NCBI GenBank assembly: GCA_001766655.1
Contig: MJCC01000004.1
Span: 819,421 to 883,420 of the forward strand
Source: Phytomonas francai
Lineage: Eukaryota; Euglenozoa; Kinetoplastea; Trypanosomatida; Trypanosomatidae
Length of the DNA stretch: 64,000 nucleotides
Direction of reading: 5' to 3'
Shown here: in pieces, positions 1 to 10,011 of the stretch
How positions within the stretch are numbered: the first letter of the stretch is position 1
Layout of the letters: each line of letters starts with the position of its first letter
Notes under the pieces: model-generated
The model's input: the letters and a program-made list of their open reading frames with translations, nothing else
What the model was told of the DNA's origin: nothing
Databases searched by the model: none
Position numbers and translations under genes: made by a program

Positions 1-755
1 CTCGGCAGCCGCGCCGCGGCCGCCACCGCCAGCGCCCCGCCGGCCGCCGCGAGGAGGTAGAGAAAGCGGCCCTCGGTCGCCGCCGCGAGGCCGCCCGTCG
101 GGAGCCCCGCGAGGCACGTCACCACGTCCGCGCGGCCCTTCTCCTCCCCTTCCCCCTCGTCCGCGTCCCCTTCCTCGGCGGCGTTTTCGTTTTCGCCGGC
201 CTCCCCCTCCCCGTCGGCCTCGCGGAGGACGAGTTCGAGGCTCCGCGGCTCGAGCGCCGCGCCGGACTCGAGGAGGCGCTCGAGGCGCCGCGCGGCCTCG
301 GCGCGCGCGAGGCCGCCGCCGCGGAGGGCCCGCCAGACGCCGCGCTCCGCCGCGTTCACCGGCAGCGCCGGGAGCGCGAAGCGGAAGAGCGGGCGCCCCC
401 CGCGGAAGGCGAGAAGCTCGGAGGCCACCGCCACGACCACCGCGACCCCCCCCTTCTCCGCCCTTTCTTCGGGGCCTTCGTTTTTTCCCTTTTCGTGGCC
501 TCCCTCGCGGCCGGTCGCGTCGAGTTCGAAGGCGCTGACGGCCGAGGGCACGCCCGGAAGGCGGATTTGGTACTCCAGCGCCGTCCCGCCGAAGACCTTC
601 AGCAGGCCGCTGTGGTCGGCGACGAGGAGTTTGTGGTCGCCGTCGCCGTTGACGTCCGCGGTGTGGAGGCCGTTCTGGAAGACGCGCAGCCCCGCCAGGT
701 GCTCGCGGAAGGCGAGGAGCCAGAACTTGTCCTTTCGACGAGTCGACTCCGCCAT
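1..755 (-). CDS. BBS1: BBS1, BBSome subunit (N-terminal part, cut by window edge)
   Basis: This is the N-terminal 251 codons of a Bardet-Biedl syndrome 1 homologue; the rest lies beyond base 1. BBS1 is a beta-propeller subunit of the BBSome, which carries membrane cargo in and out of cilia. The translation has the family's opening beta-propeller pattern: a D-V-N-G-D-G-D-H-K-L-L-V-A-D stretch, then L-L-K-V-F-G-G, then R-P-L-F-R-F-A-L-P-A-L-P-V-N followed by a helical insert (R-G-V-W-R-A-L). An acidic low-complexity insert (Glu/Asp/Gly rich, about bases 150-215) interrupts the propeller where other species also have an insertion. The start is the ATG at 755 (M-A-E-S-T-R-R-K). Base composition is extremely GC-rich compared with the flanking spacer. 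It fits the other flagellar genes in the window. Confidence 0.8.
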   Translation of the reverse strand, partial: MAESTRRKDKFWLLAFREHLAGLRVFQNGLHTADVNGDGDHKLLVADHSGLLKVFGGTALEYQIRLPGVPSAVSAFELDATGREGGHEKGKNEGPEERAEKGGVAVVVAVASELLAFRGGRPLFRFALPALPVNAAERGVWRALRGGGLARAEAARRLERLLESGAALEPRSLELVLREADGEGEAGENENAAEEGDADEGEGEEKGRADVVTCLAGLPTGGLAAATEGRFLYLLAAAGGALAVAAAARLP

Positions 756-1327
756 CCGAGGGGGTGCGAAGTCGATATCGATCGATATCTAGTCGTTATG
801 CACCTAAAAATATCTCTCTCTCTCTCTATTGATATATATAGATCTATGAAAAGCCTCACTAAATCGCGGGAAAAAGGATCACAGCGTTAATCAGGTTCAG
901 TAGGACGTTACAATCGAAAGGCGCCCCTCAAGGAATCAAAAAACAAACATGGATACCCTTTTTAAACGAATGGTGTCCGGAGTGCACCATTTGTTATCCC
1001 CTTCCCCCCTTTCTTTGGGAAACCATCCGTTAATCAATGAAGGGGATAGGTAATTTTTCCCCATTAAATAATTATTGAGATTTAGACCATGTATCTCCTC
1101 ACTTTTTTTTTTTTTTTGGGGGGGGGGGGAGGGAGGGAAGGGGGACTATGGCAATGAGTTTGGAAAAGAACACAAGACATTGTCTTGCCCTTCCCCCCTC
1201 CCACTCGGAGTGATTGAAAACTTGCTGTCATCTTCATCCGACATGCGTAGGGATGTATGCAGTGTACGGTATATCTCCTTAACCTTTCAGTTTTTCCCCC
1301 TTTAAGGAATGAAGAAGATAAAATGTT
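756..1327. other. Intergenic spacer BBS1-RPC4
   Basis: No gene seen. It holds a short CT-dinucleotide run (about 810-827), an unusual T15-G12 homopolymer junction at 1103-1129 followed by more G-rich sequence to 1144, and otherwise AT-rich DNA. Confidence 0.7.
1103..1144. repeat. T15-G12 homopolymer junction and G-rich tract
   Basis: Fifteen T are followed directly by twelve G, then by further G triplets broken by A. It lies about 185 bases past the RPC4 stop, in the probable 3' UTR or intercistronic region. The G runs could form a quadruplex on the plus strand. Homopolymers this long are also prone to length errors in sequencing. Confidence 0.9.
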
Positions 1328-2416
1328 CTAGTCTTCCTCAACGGCCGGCGTACAAACCATTTTCATTGCCAAGCTTCCAACCTCAAAGCAGCTCGGCTTG
1401 CAATTCTCATCCAAGGGGTCCGACGGTGGCTGCGTAATAGCAACTGTCGAATGCGCTCCCTCCTCCCCTCCCTCCGTGCACACATCGTAATAAACTCCCG
1501 CAATATCCATCACCATACGCCCATTCTTAAACACCTTCAGCTCCCCTACCTTCCCTGGCGGAAGGTTTGACAAAACAAATGGGGGATTCTCAAAAAAACG
1601 CGGTATCTGCATGTACACCAAGGGGCTCTCTTCTTCCTTTCCAGTCGGATCCCCTTCCATGCGATATTCCTCCTCGTCCTCTATTTTAACATCTAGCGAG
1701 GCCTTCTTGGAGAGGAATTCATGGAAAAATCGCAGGTTTGCACGCCGGGCGCGCGCTAATTCCTCATCCCCTTCGCGTAAAAATGCAGTTCCATCTAACG
1801 CCATCGAGGGAAGAGGAGGAGAGGGCGAAGCCTGTTCCTCCTCTTCATTTTCGTGCTTTAAAGCTTGGGAAAGTTTCGACGGCTCTTTTATACATGAAGA
1901 AGAGGTGCTTTCGCGTGGTTGTAAAGGAATCGGGCAGATTACGCGATCAAACGCATCACTTGGGGGTGTTAAAATCGAATAAACCGTATCCGCTTCAAAC
2001 GTCTCCGCGCGATCCGGGTAGGAGGCAATGCCGGTATTGCGGTATAGCGCTTCTTTCCCTATAATTCCTCTTTCGCTATGCGAGGAAATGGGTTCGGCAT
2101 GGCCGGTCGCCGTAGTCGGGCGTGCAGTATTCGCAGAAGAGGAGGAGGGGTCATTTCTCGAATGCGATGCCGCATGATCCTGCGGGGAAGCTCCCGGTAC
2201 CCCCTCTTGCCCAACTCCATCCGAGTGTTGGACCTTTTTTTGCTCCTGTTGTTGTAAGCGCTCGAGTTGGAGAAGGGTGAGCTCCTCCCGATTGGAGTCC
2301 TGAGGATTTGGTTGCTTGTTTTTGGCTACTAATTTAGGTTTAAACCTCAAATTTGGCAGTTTGGGCGGCATATGCAATGTGTTAGCACTCCTTTTGGGTT
2401 TGATCAGGGATACCAT
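1328..2416 (-). CDS. RPC4: RNA polymerase III subunit RPC4 (RPC53)
   Basis: Probable RPC4/POLR3D, the Pol III-specific subunit that pairs with RPC5 (RPC37) and works in initiation, termination and reinitiation of tRNA and 5S transcription in the nucleus. Two family signatures are visible. Near the N terminus is a basic L-R-F-K-P-K-L-V-A-K element, like the F-K-P-K segment of yeast Rpc53. The C-terminal domain has G-K-V-G-E-L-K-V-F-K-N-G-R-M-V-M-D-I, then Y-D-V, and ends with E-V-G-S-L-A-M-K-M-V-C-T-P. The middle is acidic, Ser/Glu-rich and probably disordered. Length is 362 residues from the ATG at 2416. However, a strong pyrimidine tract runs right up to that ATG with no AG between, so the mature mRNA may begin inside the frame. 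The real start may then be the ATG at 2371 (M-P-P-K-L-P-N). Confidence 0.8.
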   Translation of the reverse strand: MVSLIKPKRSANTLHMPPKLPNLRFKPKLVAKNKQPNPQDSNREELTLLQLERLQQQEQKKVQHSDGVGQEGVPGASPQDHAASHSRNDPSSSSANTARPTTATGHAEPISSHSERGIIGKEALYRNTGIASYPDRAETFEADTVYSILTPPSDAFDRVICPIPLQPRESTSSSCIKEPSKLSQALKHENEEEEQASPSPPLPSMALDGTAFLREGDEELARARRANLRFFHEFLSKKASLDVKIEDEEEYRMEGDPTGKEEESPLVYMQIPRFFENPPFVLSNLPPGKVGELKVFKNGRMVMDIAGVYYDVCTEGGEEGAHSTVAITQPPSDPLDENCKPSCFEVGSLAMKMVCTPAVEED

Positions 2417-2979
2417 AGTAGGGTGGGAAAACAGATAAGGAAGAAAAACAAGGACGACAACGAATGCAAATAACCTCTACTATCTGTATTTAGTTCAGAT
2501 GGTCAGAATCGTGCATTTAAAAGAAAGAAAAATCAAATACATAGCGCAAAAAAGGGACGTAACGACATCATTTCATCCGCATGCTTTAAAATGCATAATC
2601 TTTATTCCAGACAAATTGTCCTGAAAATAGCAAGATTTTGAAATTTCACACAGCCGAATTTCGACTTCTACAAATACTTCCGCAACAATGCGAGAAGGGA
2701 GACTGAAGTAAGAAATATTACAGTGATCTATAATTATTTTTATCTTTAGTTTAATCACATTTTATAAAGGATCCATAATCTGTGAAGGGAATTTATATAG
2801 CATACTTGTATAGACTGCATATTAGCAATATAAGTATAAGAATACATATATAGTCATTTATGTATACAGTAAATATATAATCCCGTAACCACGCATAGAC
2901 ACCCTCAGAAAAGACATTAGGTTCCTCCATTCCACTTCTCTGCCTCCCCTCCACCCTACCCTTTAAAAAAAAATTCATA
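2417..2979. other. Intergenic spacer RPC4-DUF2009
   Basis: AT-rich. A pyrimidine-rich stretch on the minus strand (about 2420-2462) adjoins the RPC4 start and is a likely splicing signal. The small open frames here are low in complexity and unsupported. Confidence 0.6.
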
Positions 2980-4443
2980 TTAAGTGCTCATTTCCCCATC
3001 AAACGAGCTAAAACCCGCCCAGAGAAAAAGTGGATAAAACGTCTTAAAACGAATATTATTGCACCAATTCCAGGCACTCGTCAGACGTCCGTCGATGCAG
3101 CTCCCGGCATCCTCCATGTTATCCCCACCGCTCCCGTCAAATCCATGGCGAAAGAAATCACCCAGAATCGCGATCTTCGCCCTCTCTCCGCTTCCCCAGA
3201 CATTTGTGATGTAGGCAGCACGCCTGCGATCCTGCATGAGATCGTCGACCTTGTTCAGTGTACGCAAAATCGGCACAAGTATGCGAGAAACCTGGCCGTA
3301 CTTGTCAATAAAGTAAAAGGCATTGGGCACCTGATCGTCCCCGAGGTGGATTCGCTCCGAGCCTACCCACTCCCCGACCTCCTCCTTTGTCTGTTTTAAA
3401 ATCGCCTCGATCGCGCGGAAGAGCTTCGGCGCCTTCTGCACGCGTTGGAGGCCCTGCCCGGTAAAGCGTAGGTCGTATTTCTCCTCCGGGTTCAGCATAT
3501 CGGCCTCGGCGATGGTCCAGAGCATGTACATCCGCGCGCAGATCGACTTCCAGAGCGAGAGGCTCTGCACGACGTACGCATACTGGCGAGCGTGAGGGTG
3601 GGAAATCCGGCTGCCGTGCCGACCCTCCTCAATCGCCAGGCTCGTGAACTCGTCGTACTGCGTGGGGTGGAAGTATTCCCGCAAGAGCCCGAGGATCTCT
3701 TCCGTGGTTTTCACGTTGTCGTTCGAAAAGCAGTTCGCGTCGTTCAGGCTTCGGATAATCACCTCGATGCTCTCCGGCGTCTTGTGGTGCTTCGTCGCGT
3801 ATTCCTTGACGACCGTGTTCACCAGGACGTCCTTATAGCGAAGGCATTTGTTGAGCACCGCGCGGTCGGCCATCACCGGGATCGGGGTAATGCAAAGCGG
3901 CAGCCGGCTATCCTTCAGGATCTCCTGCACCCCAAGCTCCTCGCAGTACCTCCCCACCGTCATCAGCTCCGAGGCCGGGTCGAAGTTGAGGATATCCCGC
4001 ACCCCGCTATCCTGAACCGCGTCCTGGACCATGTAAAGGAACTTGACGTAGTCCGTCCGCATTAAATCGGGGTTCATGATCTTATACCGCCGGCAGGTCT
4101 CGATCGCCGTGCGCACCTCCTCACTGTAGGGCGCGAACTCCTTACTCTGCAGGAGCGCCGCCGCGCTCGTGAAGTCTAACCCGATGATAAGCCCGCTGAA
4201 GATGTTAATAAGCTCGCGCGCGATGACGATCCCCCGCTTGCCGTTTTTCGCCGCGACCGAATCAACCTTATCGGTATAACACGAGGCTAAGATGATCCCC
4301 CGCATCAGTCGCTGGACTTTTCGTTCGATCGGATTCAGTCTAAGAGGGATGTGCATCGCACTGTGGATGGGCTCATCGAGGAGCTCATACTCATTATCAT
4401 AGCTTCCGCTCAGGGGCTTTTGACGACTAAAAAAATAATTCAT
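2980..4443 (-). CDS. DUF2009 / UPF0652 family protein
   Basis: A conserved eukaryotic protein of unknown biochemical role, 487 residues, matching what I know of the DUF2009 (UPF0652) family along its full length. Typical landmarks in order are: a Y-T-D-K-V-D segment near residue 60; G-L-I-I-G-L-D-F; R-R-Y-K-I-M-N-P-D-L-M-R-T; Y-V-V-Q-S-L-S-L-W-K; F-T-G-Q-G-L-Q-R-V-Q; W-V-G-S-E-R-I-H-L-G-D; F-Y-F-I-D-K-Y-G-Q-V-S-R-I-L; and near the C terminus F-F-R-H-G-F-D-G-S-G-G-D-N followed by S-C-I-D-G-R-L-T-S-A-W-N-W-C. No signal peptide or membrane segment is seen. The ATG at 4443 (M-N-Y-F-F-S-R) is the first ATG in frame; two non-ATG codons extend the frame upstream. Function cannot be given from sequence; the identification is by recall of family motifs. 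Confidence 0.75.
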   Translation of the reverse strand: MNYFFSRQKPLSGSYDNEYELLDEPIHSAMHIPLRLNPIERKVQRLMRGIILASCYTDKVDSVAAKNGKRGIVIARELINIFSGLIIGLDFTSAAALLQSKEFAPYSEEVRTAIETCRRYKIMNPDLMRTDYVKFLYMVQDAVQDSGVRDILNFDPASELMTVGRYCEELGVQEILKDSRLPLCITPIPVMADRAVLNKCLRYKDVLVNTVVKEYATKHHKTPESIEVIIRSLNDANCFSNDNVKTTEEILGLLREYFHPTQYDEFTSLAIEEGRHGSRISHPHARQYAYVVQSLSLWKSICARMYMLWTIAEADMLNPEEKYDLRFTGQGLQRVQKAPKLFRAIEAILKQTKEEVGEWVGSERIHLGDDQVPNAFYFIDKYGQVSRILVPILRTLNKVDDLMQDRRRAAYITNVWGSGERAKIAILGDFFRHGFDGSGGDNMEDAGSCIDGRLTSAWNWCNNIRFKTFYPLFLWAGFSSFDGEMST

Positions 4444-5360
4444 GAACACACACTTTGGTATTATTACTCTCCCTATTTACTCTTGCAAGGTCTAAGTTCT
4501 TCAGTTAATGCTTTTCCCTTTGGATGGGATAAATGAATTTATATAAATATATATATATATATATATAGAAAGAGAGAGAGAAAGAGAGAATATGCGTGTG
4601 AAAGCGAGAGTCTGCGAGATCTTTTTACTGACCTAATTAGTTATTAATATATGGGAAAAAAATAACCTTGGAGCACTATGTGGCTTTTATTTTTCCCTAC
4701 TGCTTTTTAAAGTAAAGAATGAACTAACTGAATATCAATAATACCCCTGTAATTCCACTTAGAGTTTGAATATATACGTAAATCTGTATAGTTGCAGCTG
4801 TAGAAGCCTAAACCTTGACCTTCACCCCCTCCCACAATGACTAATGGTTGTAAACGTTTATCAGATGAAAAGAGTAAATAAACAAAACCTCGAAAACAAT
4901 ACTATACAGACTAAACAAGAGCGAATTCTCGCATGCATCAGCTCTTAATTTGGCAAGGACAAGTTATTCTTTTGACTCTCTCCTATAGATCTAAGAACAA
5001 CCTAACAGTAAGGTTTGTATGGGCGCGTGTCAGGCCTCTATGAAGGAAAAAATTGTAAAATAATTTCTTTCTAAAATCCACATGGGCCAAATACTTTCAG
5101 CATTTGTTGCCTAAACAAGTCTTACTCGAAAATAATCATTCCCTTTTCGTGCAAGTAGAAAGGTAGATAGATTTACATTCCATATATTTATATATAATAT
5201 AAAAGGAAAGGGTTTTGAGGCATGAGAATGGCAGGGGTTTCCCCCACCCATCCGAACAACTACCTCCTTATTCCCCTTCTTTTACTTCTCACATGCATTA
5301 CACCACTATGCCTTTATTTACTAAAATCGTCGTTTCCACTCTTCTGGGGGGGGGGGAGGG
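4444..5360. other. Intergenic spacer DUF2009-HBS1
   Basis: About 0.9 kb, AT-rich, no gene seen. It contains a compound TA/GA microsatellite (about 4541-4605), a TA-rich patch near 5180-5200, and a G10 run (about 5346-5355) a few bases beyond the HBS1 stop. Confidence 0.7.
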
Positions 5361-6965
5361 CTACCGGACTATTTTTTTCACAATCCCACCCCCCACCACA
5401 TCTCCGTCTTGTTGAAGCGCAAAAACCCCTAACGCGCGGCATTCCTCGGCGGGAACGAGTGGAATCGGCTGCTCCGCGCGGAAAATCACCAACGCCTGCG
5501 CTTTCGCCGGGATGCACTTCACCATCCCGGTTGACCACGACCCATCCTTCCCGTTCATCTTCGCCACCAGCACCACCACCTTCACGACCACCACAATTGC
5601 GTGGATGATGAGGGTAAACGTCGCGCCGGGCAAAATCGCCCGCGCGAGCGTCGGAAAGGTCTGAATATGCGCCTCAAAATCGGTCGAGGCGCCCTCGTTC
5701 GCGATATGCGCGGGGGGGATCCCTTTGAGGTAGCCAATGCAGCCTGGATAAAGCCCCACGAGGGCGGATGGGGTGTGTATCTCCATCGTCTCCCCGCACG
5801 AGGCAACCGTGACCGCGCCCCCGTCAGGCGGTGGTTTGATCAGCGTTTTCACGTTGACGACGACCTCGCAGGGGGAGAACCGCAAGACATCCCCGCGCGC
5901 GAGCCGCCCGCTCTCCACCTTGACGTAGAGCGTGTCCTTTTGCACGTCCTGGAGGCTTAGCCGCAGCGGCGCGTCGACGAGGCGGCTGCCGAGCGGGAAG
6001 CTATCGAGTATCTCGAGCAAGCTCGGCCCCGTATACCACGGCATCGCGTCCGGGTCGCGCTCGACGAGGTTGACCCCCTGCATCCCGCTCACGGGGCAGT
6101 ACGCGAAGACCCGCCCCTCCGCGAACCGCAGCTCCCGGAGGAGCTGCTTCATCGCCTGCACGACGGCCTCGAAGCGGTCGCGCGCGTAGCCGACCGCGTC
6201 CATTTTGTTCACGACGACCACGACGGCCCCGACGCCGAGGGTCTTGAGGACGAGGAGGTGCGCGCGGGTGCCGTGCAGGAGGCCGTCCTCGAACTCGTCG
6301 GCGGCCGCCGGGACGACGAGCAGGGCCGCGTCCGCCTGCGCCGCGCTCCCGATCATCGCGGCGAGGAAGTCGCGGTGCCCGGGCGCGTCGAGGACGTGGA
6401 CGCGGCGCGTCGGCGTCGCGAGGTCCGCGCGGCCCGCGTCGACGGTGACCCCGCGGCGGCGCTCCTCCTCCGAGCGGTCGAGCAGCCACGCGAAGCGCGG
6501 CGCCGCCCCCCGCCCCCCCCCCGCGGCCGCCACCGCCGCCGCCGGGACCCCGCCGAGGCGGTGCAGGAGGTGCCCGAGTGTCGTGCTCTTCCCCGCGTCC
6601 ACGTGCCCGGCCACCACCACCGTGCACGCCGCGCGCGCGTCCGCGGGGGGGCCTTTCCCAGGGCTTTTCCCAGGGCCTTTCCCAGGACCTTTCACGGGGG
6701 CTTTTGCCGGGGCTTTCGCGGGGACCTCCCCTTGCCCCCCGCGGGCCTTCACATTCGCGTCCGTCCCGCGCGCAACGGCGGGGGAGGGACGGCTCCCGGC
6801 GGGCCTCGACGCCACCCGCGGCGCAGGGGGGGGCACGCGCGCGGGGGCCTCCTCCGGGACCCCCTCCTCCTCGTCGTAATCCTCCTCGTAGTAGTCGTCG
6901 TCCTCGTCGTATGGGTCGTCCATGTACTCGCGAAGCTCCTCGTAAAACTTGTTATGCCGATTCAT
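5361..6965 (-). CDS. HBS1: HBS1-like ribosome-rescue GTPase
   Basis: A translational GTPase of the EF1A/eRF3/HBS1 group, most like HBS1, the partner of Pelota/Dom34 in freeing stalled ribosomes (no-go and non-stop decay). Length is 534 residues from the ATG at 6965. The N terminus is very acidic and tyrosine-rich (D-D-Y-Y-E-E-D-Y-D), as in the HBS1 N domain. A Lys/Gly/Pro-repeat linker follows, then the G domain: G-H-V-D-A-G-K-S (about 120-127), D-A-P-G-H (193-197) and N-K-M-D (252-255), with S-G-M after it. Two beta-barrel domains end in G-G-G-I-V-K-K-I. Lack of the eRF3 N terminus and of typical EF1A wording in the G domain favours HBS1. An Ala/Gly-rich insertion sits before switch I (about 140-155). 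The G domain half is much more GC-rich than the barrels. Confidence 0.82.
   Translation of the reverse strand: MNRHNKFYEELREYMDDPYDEDDDYYEEDYDEEEGVPEEAPARVPPPAPRVASRPAGSRPSPAVARGTDANVKARGGQGEVPAKAPAKAPVKGPGKGPGKSPGKGPPADARAACTVVVAGHVDAGKSTTLGHLLHRLGGVPAAAVAAAGGGRGAAPRFAWLLDRSEEERRRGVTVDAGRADLATPTRRVHVLDAPGHRDFLAAMIGSAAQADAALLVVPAAADEFEDGLLHGTRAHLLVLKTLGVGAVVVVVNKMDAVGYARDRFEAVVQAMKQLLRELRFAEGRVFAYCPVSGMQGVNLVERDPDAMPWYTGPSLLEILDSFPLGSRLVDAPLRLSLQDVQKDTLYVKVESGRLARGDVLRFSPCEVVVNVKTLIKPPPDGGAVTVASCGETMEIHTPSALVGLYPGCIGYLKGIPPAHIANEGASTDFEAHIQTFPTLARAILPGATFTLIIHAIVVVVKVVVLVAKMNGKDGSWSTGMVKCIPAKAQALVIFRAEQPIPLVPAEECRALGVFALQQDGDVVGGGIVKKIVR
6648..6722 (-). repeat. 12-bp coding minisatellite in the HBS1 linker
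   Basis: Roughly six imperfect copies of a 12-base unit (like GGCCTTTCCCAG on the plus strand) encode a Lys-(Gly/Ala/Ser)-Pro-(Gly/Ala) repeat between the acidic N domain and the GTPase domain. Units stay in frame and differ mostly by substitutions. It probably gives a flexible basic tether, and copy number may vary between strains. Confidence 0.75.
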
Positions 6966-7544
6966 CGGTTTCACCCTTGTTTGGCGTCGTCTCCTTCGCT
7001 GCTACTAGGGCTCAACGCACTCGACCTGTACTATCGTCTAATGACACCGCTTGTTCGCGAAAAGAGCAGTTTATCCGGCATGTAAAATTGGAATAGCCCT
7101 TCAGTGCTCATAATAATAATAGAAAATCACAATTAGAAAAATGAAAATGAAACGGTAAGAATTTTCCCAGTGAAACGTCTATTTATGCAAGCGTCAGTTT
7201 CCACAACCGCAAACGTCCTTTATCGGGTTTAATGACACAATTTTGAAAAGGAAGAGCGAGTACATCCCGTTTACGCGGTCCGCCCCTTCGTATAGAAGTT
7301 TAAGCAATGCATTGAACATATCATTCAATCGCTGATTCCACGTATATATGTTAGAGATTTCAAAGACCTAATTGACTCCAAGTTTTGGCAAGGTATGAAG
7401 TCACTTTTCCCCAAGTCTCGAATCAGAGGCAAAAAAAAGCAAATAACAAAAAAAAAAGAGGAAACCTCCAACTGGAAACAAATAAGGATAGATAAAAATG
7501 CCTATACGTTATACCCTTTCCTCTCTTCTTCTCAACGTATTTAC
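6966..7544. other. Intergenic spacer HBS1-REEP-like
   Basis: AT-rich, with A-rich patches (about 7430-7470). No gene, RNA or clear repeat seen. Confidence 0.6.
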
Positions 7545-8378
7545 TTAAATAAAGTTTCTATACGGATCCTGGTGCGTCGGCTGCACGTAGGAATTGAGCC
7601 TCTGGCTAAGCATCGCGATCCCCTTTGCGAACTCATTGTTCCTGTCCGCCGCCTCGGTGCCTGTGGCCCTCTCCGAAGAGTGGAAATCGCTCGCGGACGC
7701 GAAGTCGTCCTCGTCCCACGCGCTCCTCTTCGTCAGGAAGAGCCTCGACAAAAGCGAGGCCGAGTTGTCCTCGCTTGTATTGTCGTCTTCGTGGAAAGAG
7801 GGCGGGGCGGCCACGGCCTCGTCGAGCACGCGCGCGGTCACCGCGAGGCCGTCGAGGACGTCCGCGATCTCCTCGGCGTCGACGGCCCCCCGCCGGGCGA
7901 GGGTGGTCGCGGCCGACGAGGCCCCCGCGAGGGCCCGCTGGAGGCCCCGCACGAGGAGGCCGCGCGCGAGGCCGCGCAGCGCGCCGGCCCCGCTATCGAA
8001 GAGGGCCGCCGCCGCCGCCGCCGGGGCCGGGGCGAGCACCAGGAGGCAGCCCGCGATCACGCGCAGCTCCGTGAAGAGCGGGAGGGCGCCGGCCCCCGCG
8101 AGCGCGAGCGCGGCCGGCCCCAGCAGCAGCACCCACAGCTTCAGCTCCCCCACCCCCAGCGCGGGCCGCGCCCTTCCCCCGTTCCCCCCCGTTTCCCCTT
8201 TCCCTCTCCCGTTCACCCTATCCCCTGTCCCCCCCGCCTCCCTCGCCCTAGGCCCTCCTGTCGCGTCCGTGTCGCCCGCGGGCCCTCGCCGCGCCCGCCG
8301 CAGCGTCGCGAGGGCCGCGTAGAGCAGCACGAGGTTCAGCAGGCCCGCGTTGACCCACTCCCGGAGGGTGTGAAACAT
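7545..8378 (-). CDS. Probable REEP/DP1/HVA22-like membrane protein
   Basis: A 277-residue protein with an N-terminal hydrophobic segment (L-L-N-L-V-L-L-Y-A-A-L-A-T-L), a charged Gly/Arg-rich insert, then two further hydrophobic stretches (L-K-L-W-V-L-L-L-G-P-A-A-L and R-V-I-A-G-C-L-L-V-L-A-P). The order matches TB2/DP1/HVA22 (REEP) proteins, which bend tubular ER: a first hairpin with 'Y-A-S-x-K-A' wording, a W near the start of the second hairpin, and a P-x-x-x-E-(I/L)-(K/R) step between halves. The C-terminal half is acidic, Ser/Asp-rich and probably cytosolic. The family call is inference from hydrophobic pattern and a few positions; the extreme GC bias has pushed most residues to Ala, Gly and Arg. 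The start is the ATG at 8378; the frame runs further upstream without an ATG. Confidence 0.42.
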   Translation of the reverse strand: MFHTLREWVNAGLLNLVLLYAALATLRRARRGPAGDTDATGGPRAREAGGTGDRVNGRGKGETGGNGGRARPALGVGELKLWVLLLGPAALALAGAGALPLFTELRVIAGCLLVLAPAPAAAAAALFDSGAGALRGLARGLLVRGLQRALAGASSAATTLARRGAVDAEEIADVLDGLAVTARVLDEAVAAPPSFHEDDNTSEDNSASLLSRLFLTKRSAWDEDDFASASDFHSSERATGTEAADRNNEFAKGIAMLSQRLNSYVQPTHQDPYRNFI

Positions 8379-10011
8379 GGGAAGGGGGTGGAAACGAAGG
8401 ATGGAAATGGAAAGACGGAGTCGTGCCCAAGAGGGCCCGCGTGTGTCAGACGGCAAAAGAGATGTCGCGGGGTGAAGCCTTTTTTTGAACTTTCCTATCC
8501 TTTGTGCTAGATGTGGATGCGTACATCAAGGAAAAGAAGATGGGAGGCAAGGAAGATGGAGTGATCGGGATTTGGAAATACCATCCCCTAGAGACCTGTC
8601 CTATTCAGTAAAAAGTAACATCAGAAACCGGGTTAATTTCATTGTTAGTTTTTTTTTCTCACCGTTTAGACCAAAATTAGAAAATATCTTAATTTTTATC
8701 CTAATTCTTATTTTATATATATATATTGGATATATATGTATATCTATATATATAATGACCGAAAAATGAAAAAAAAATGATTGATCCCTATCGAACTCTA
8801 AGCATATACATATATCGATACATATATATGTATACATAGACTTCGGTTTTCTCCTTTATTTGCACACCCACGCTTTTTCTTGCTCACTCTACATTCGTAT
8901 TATATCTGAACTGGAGTGCATCATAAGCAGCAAGAAGTTTATCAATATACGTTTTTTTTTTCCCATTTATAAAGGAGGAAAAAAAAAAGAGGAATAAATA
9001 AAAGTGAAACCTACAAACTGCAATGATGAGAACTGGTAAAAATTATCAAGAGAGGTTGTTCTCAAATTTATATTTTTCCCCCTTTAATTAAACTAGTCCT
9101 ACCCTATCAAGAGCCTCTTTCATCTTCCGCAATAGGACTCACACCCTATAGCCTTTGCATTTTTTTCAAAAAAAAAACTAACAACCTTTATTTCGTTTAT
9201 CCCTCGGCGAAATCTTTTAGTATTACAGCATACAGAAACCTCTATCAACAGACCTCTCTGATGCTAGTGGTAACTTATCTTCGCACCCGGATAAAGTTTT
9301 CTCCACGCCCAACGTATGCATCCATATACGCGAATTAATCGAGTATAAACCCCACAATTAAACTGAGATCTTTATCAATAAAGGAAAAAGTTAGGCATTT
9401 TAAAATATTAAGTTAATTAATCTTTTTTCTTTCTCTCCTATTCTTTACGATTTTTTCTTTTTCTTAGGGACGTGAAAACCTTTACCTTTCGTACCACTCA
9501 AAAAGGAAAAAGTAAAAAAGTGAAAATGGATGGTAGAAAGTACGAGCATTAAGGAATGAGGTGGGGTTATAATGCTTAATCGGTACATAAATATCACCCG
9601 CCCGCCCCCCTCCCCCGTGTTCCTCTTCATCTCTTATTAGCAAGAGAGACCCAATTTTAAAACATACCCAATGAACATGCTAACAAGATTTTTCCCGCGA
9701 ACCCATACCCAACAAAAGGGAGAAAAAAAAGCATGATATCTCCGGAAGCAATGTAACTGTGAGAAAAAGAAAAAAATGATCAATGGAAAGGAAGAGTCAA
9801 GTGTAAACAAGAGTATATATATATAGCCATATATATATACAATTACCGTTCTTCGTTTCTGTCCCCTTTTTGGCAAAGGAGGATGGGGGTTTGAATGTGT
9901 GTCTGTGTGTGTGTGTGTGTGTGAGCGAGGGGGAACTTGGTGGGCAAGCACAGTCGACGCGGTGAGCGATCCCCCCCCCCTCCCCTCCCCTTCCTCCCCC
10001 TACCGAGCGCG
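8379..10011. other. Largest intergenic spacer (REEP-like to PABP)
   Basis: About 1.6 kb without a supportable gene. It holds TA-rich tracts (about 8715-8755, 8805-8835), a GT repeat (9895-9923) and a C-rich tract (9969-9999) next to the PABP stop. Open frames here read through these repeats and look spurious. A long 3' UTR for PABP is plausible. Confidence 0.65.
9895..9999. repeat. GT microsatellite and C-rich tract downstream of PABP
   Basis: A (GT)n run at 9895-9923 is followed by a C-rich tract with a C10 run (about 9969-9999) ending 12 bases from the PABP stop. In the mRNA sense these read as CA and G-rich elements in the 3' UTR. Confidence 0.85.

Noticed and set aside
9637..9951. 104-codon minus-strand frame with His-Thr repeats
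   Set aside because: The His-Thr repeat is just the GT microsatellite read in frame, followed by AT-rich spacer.
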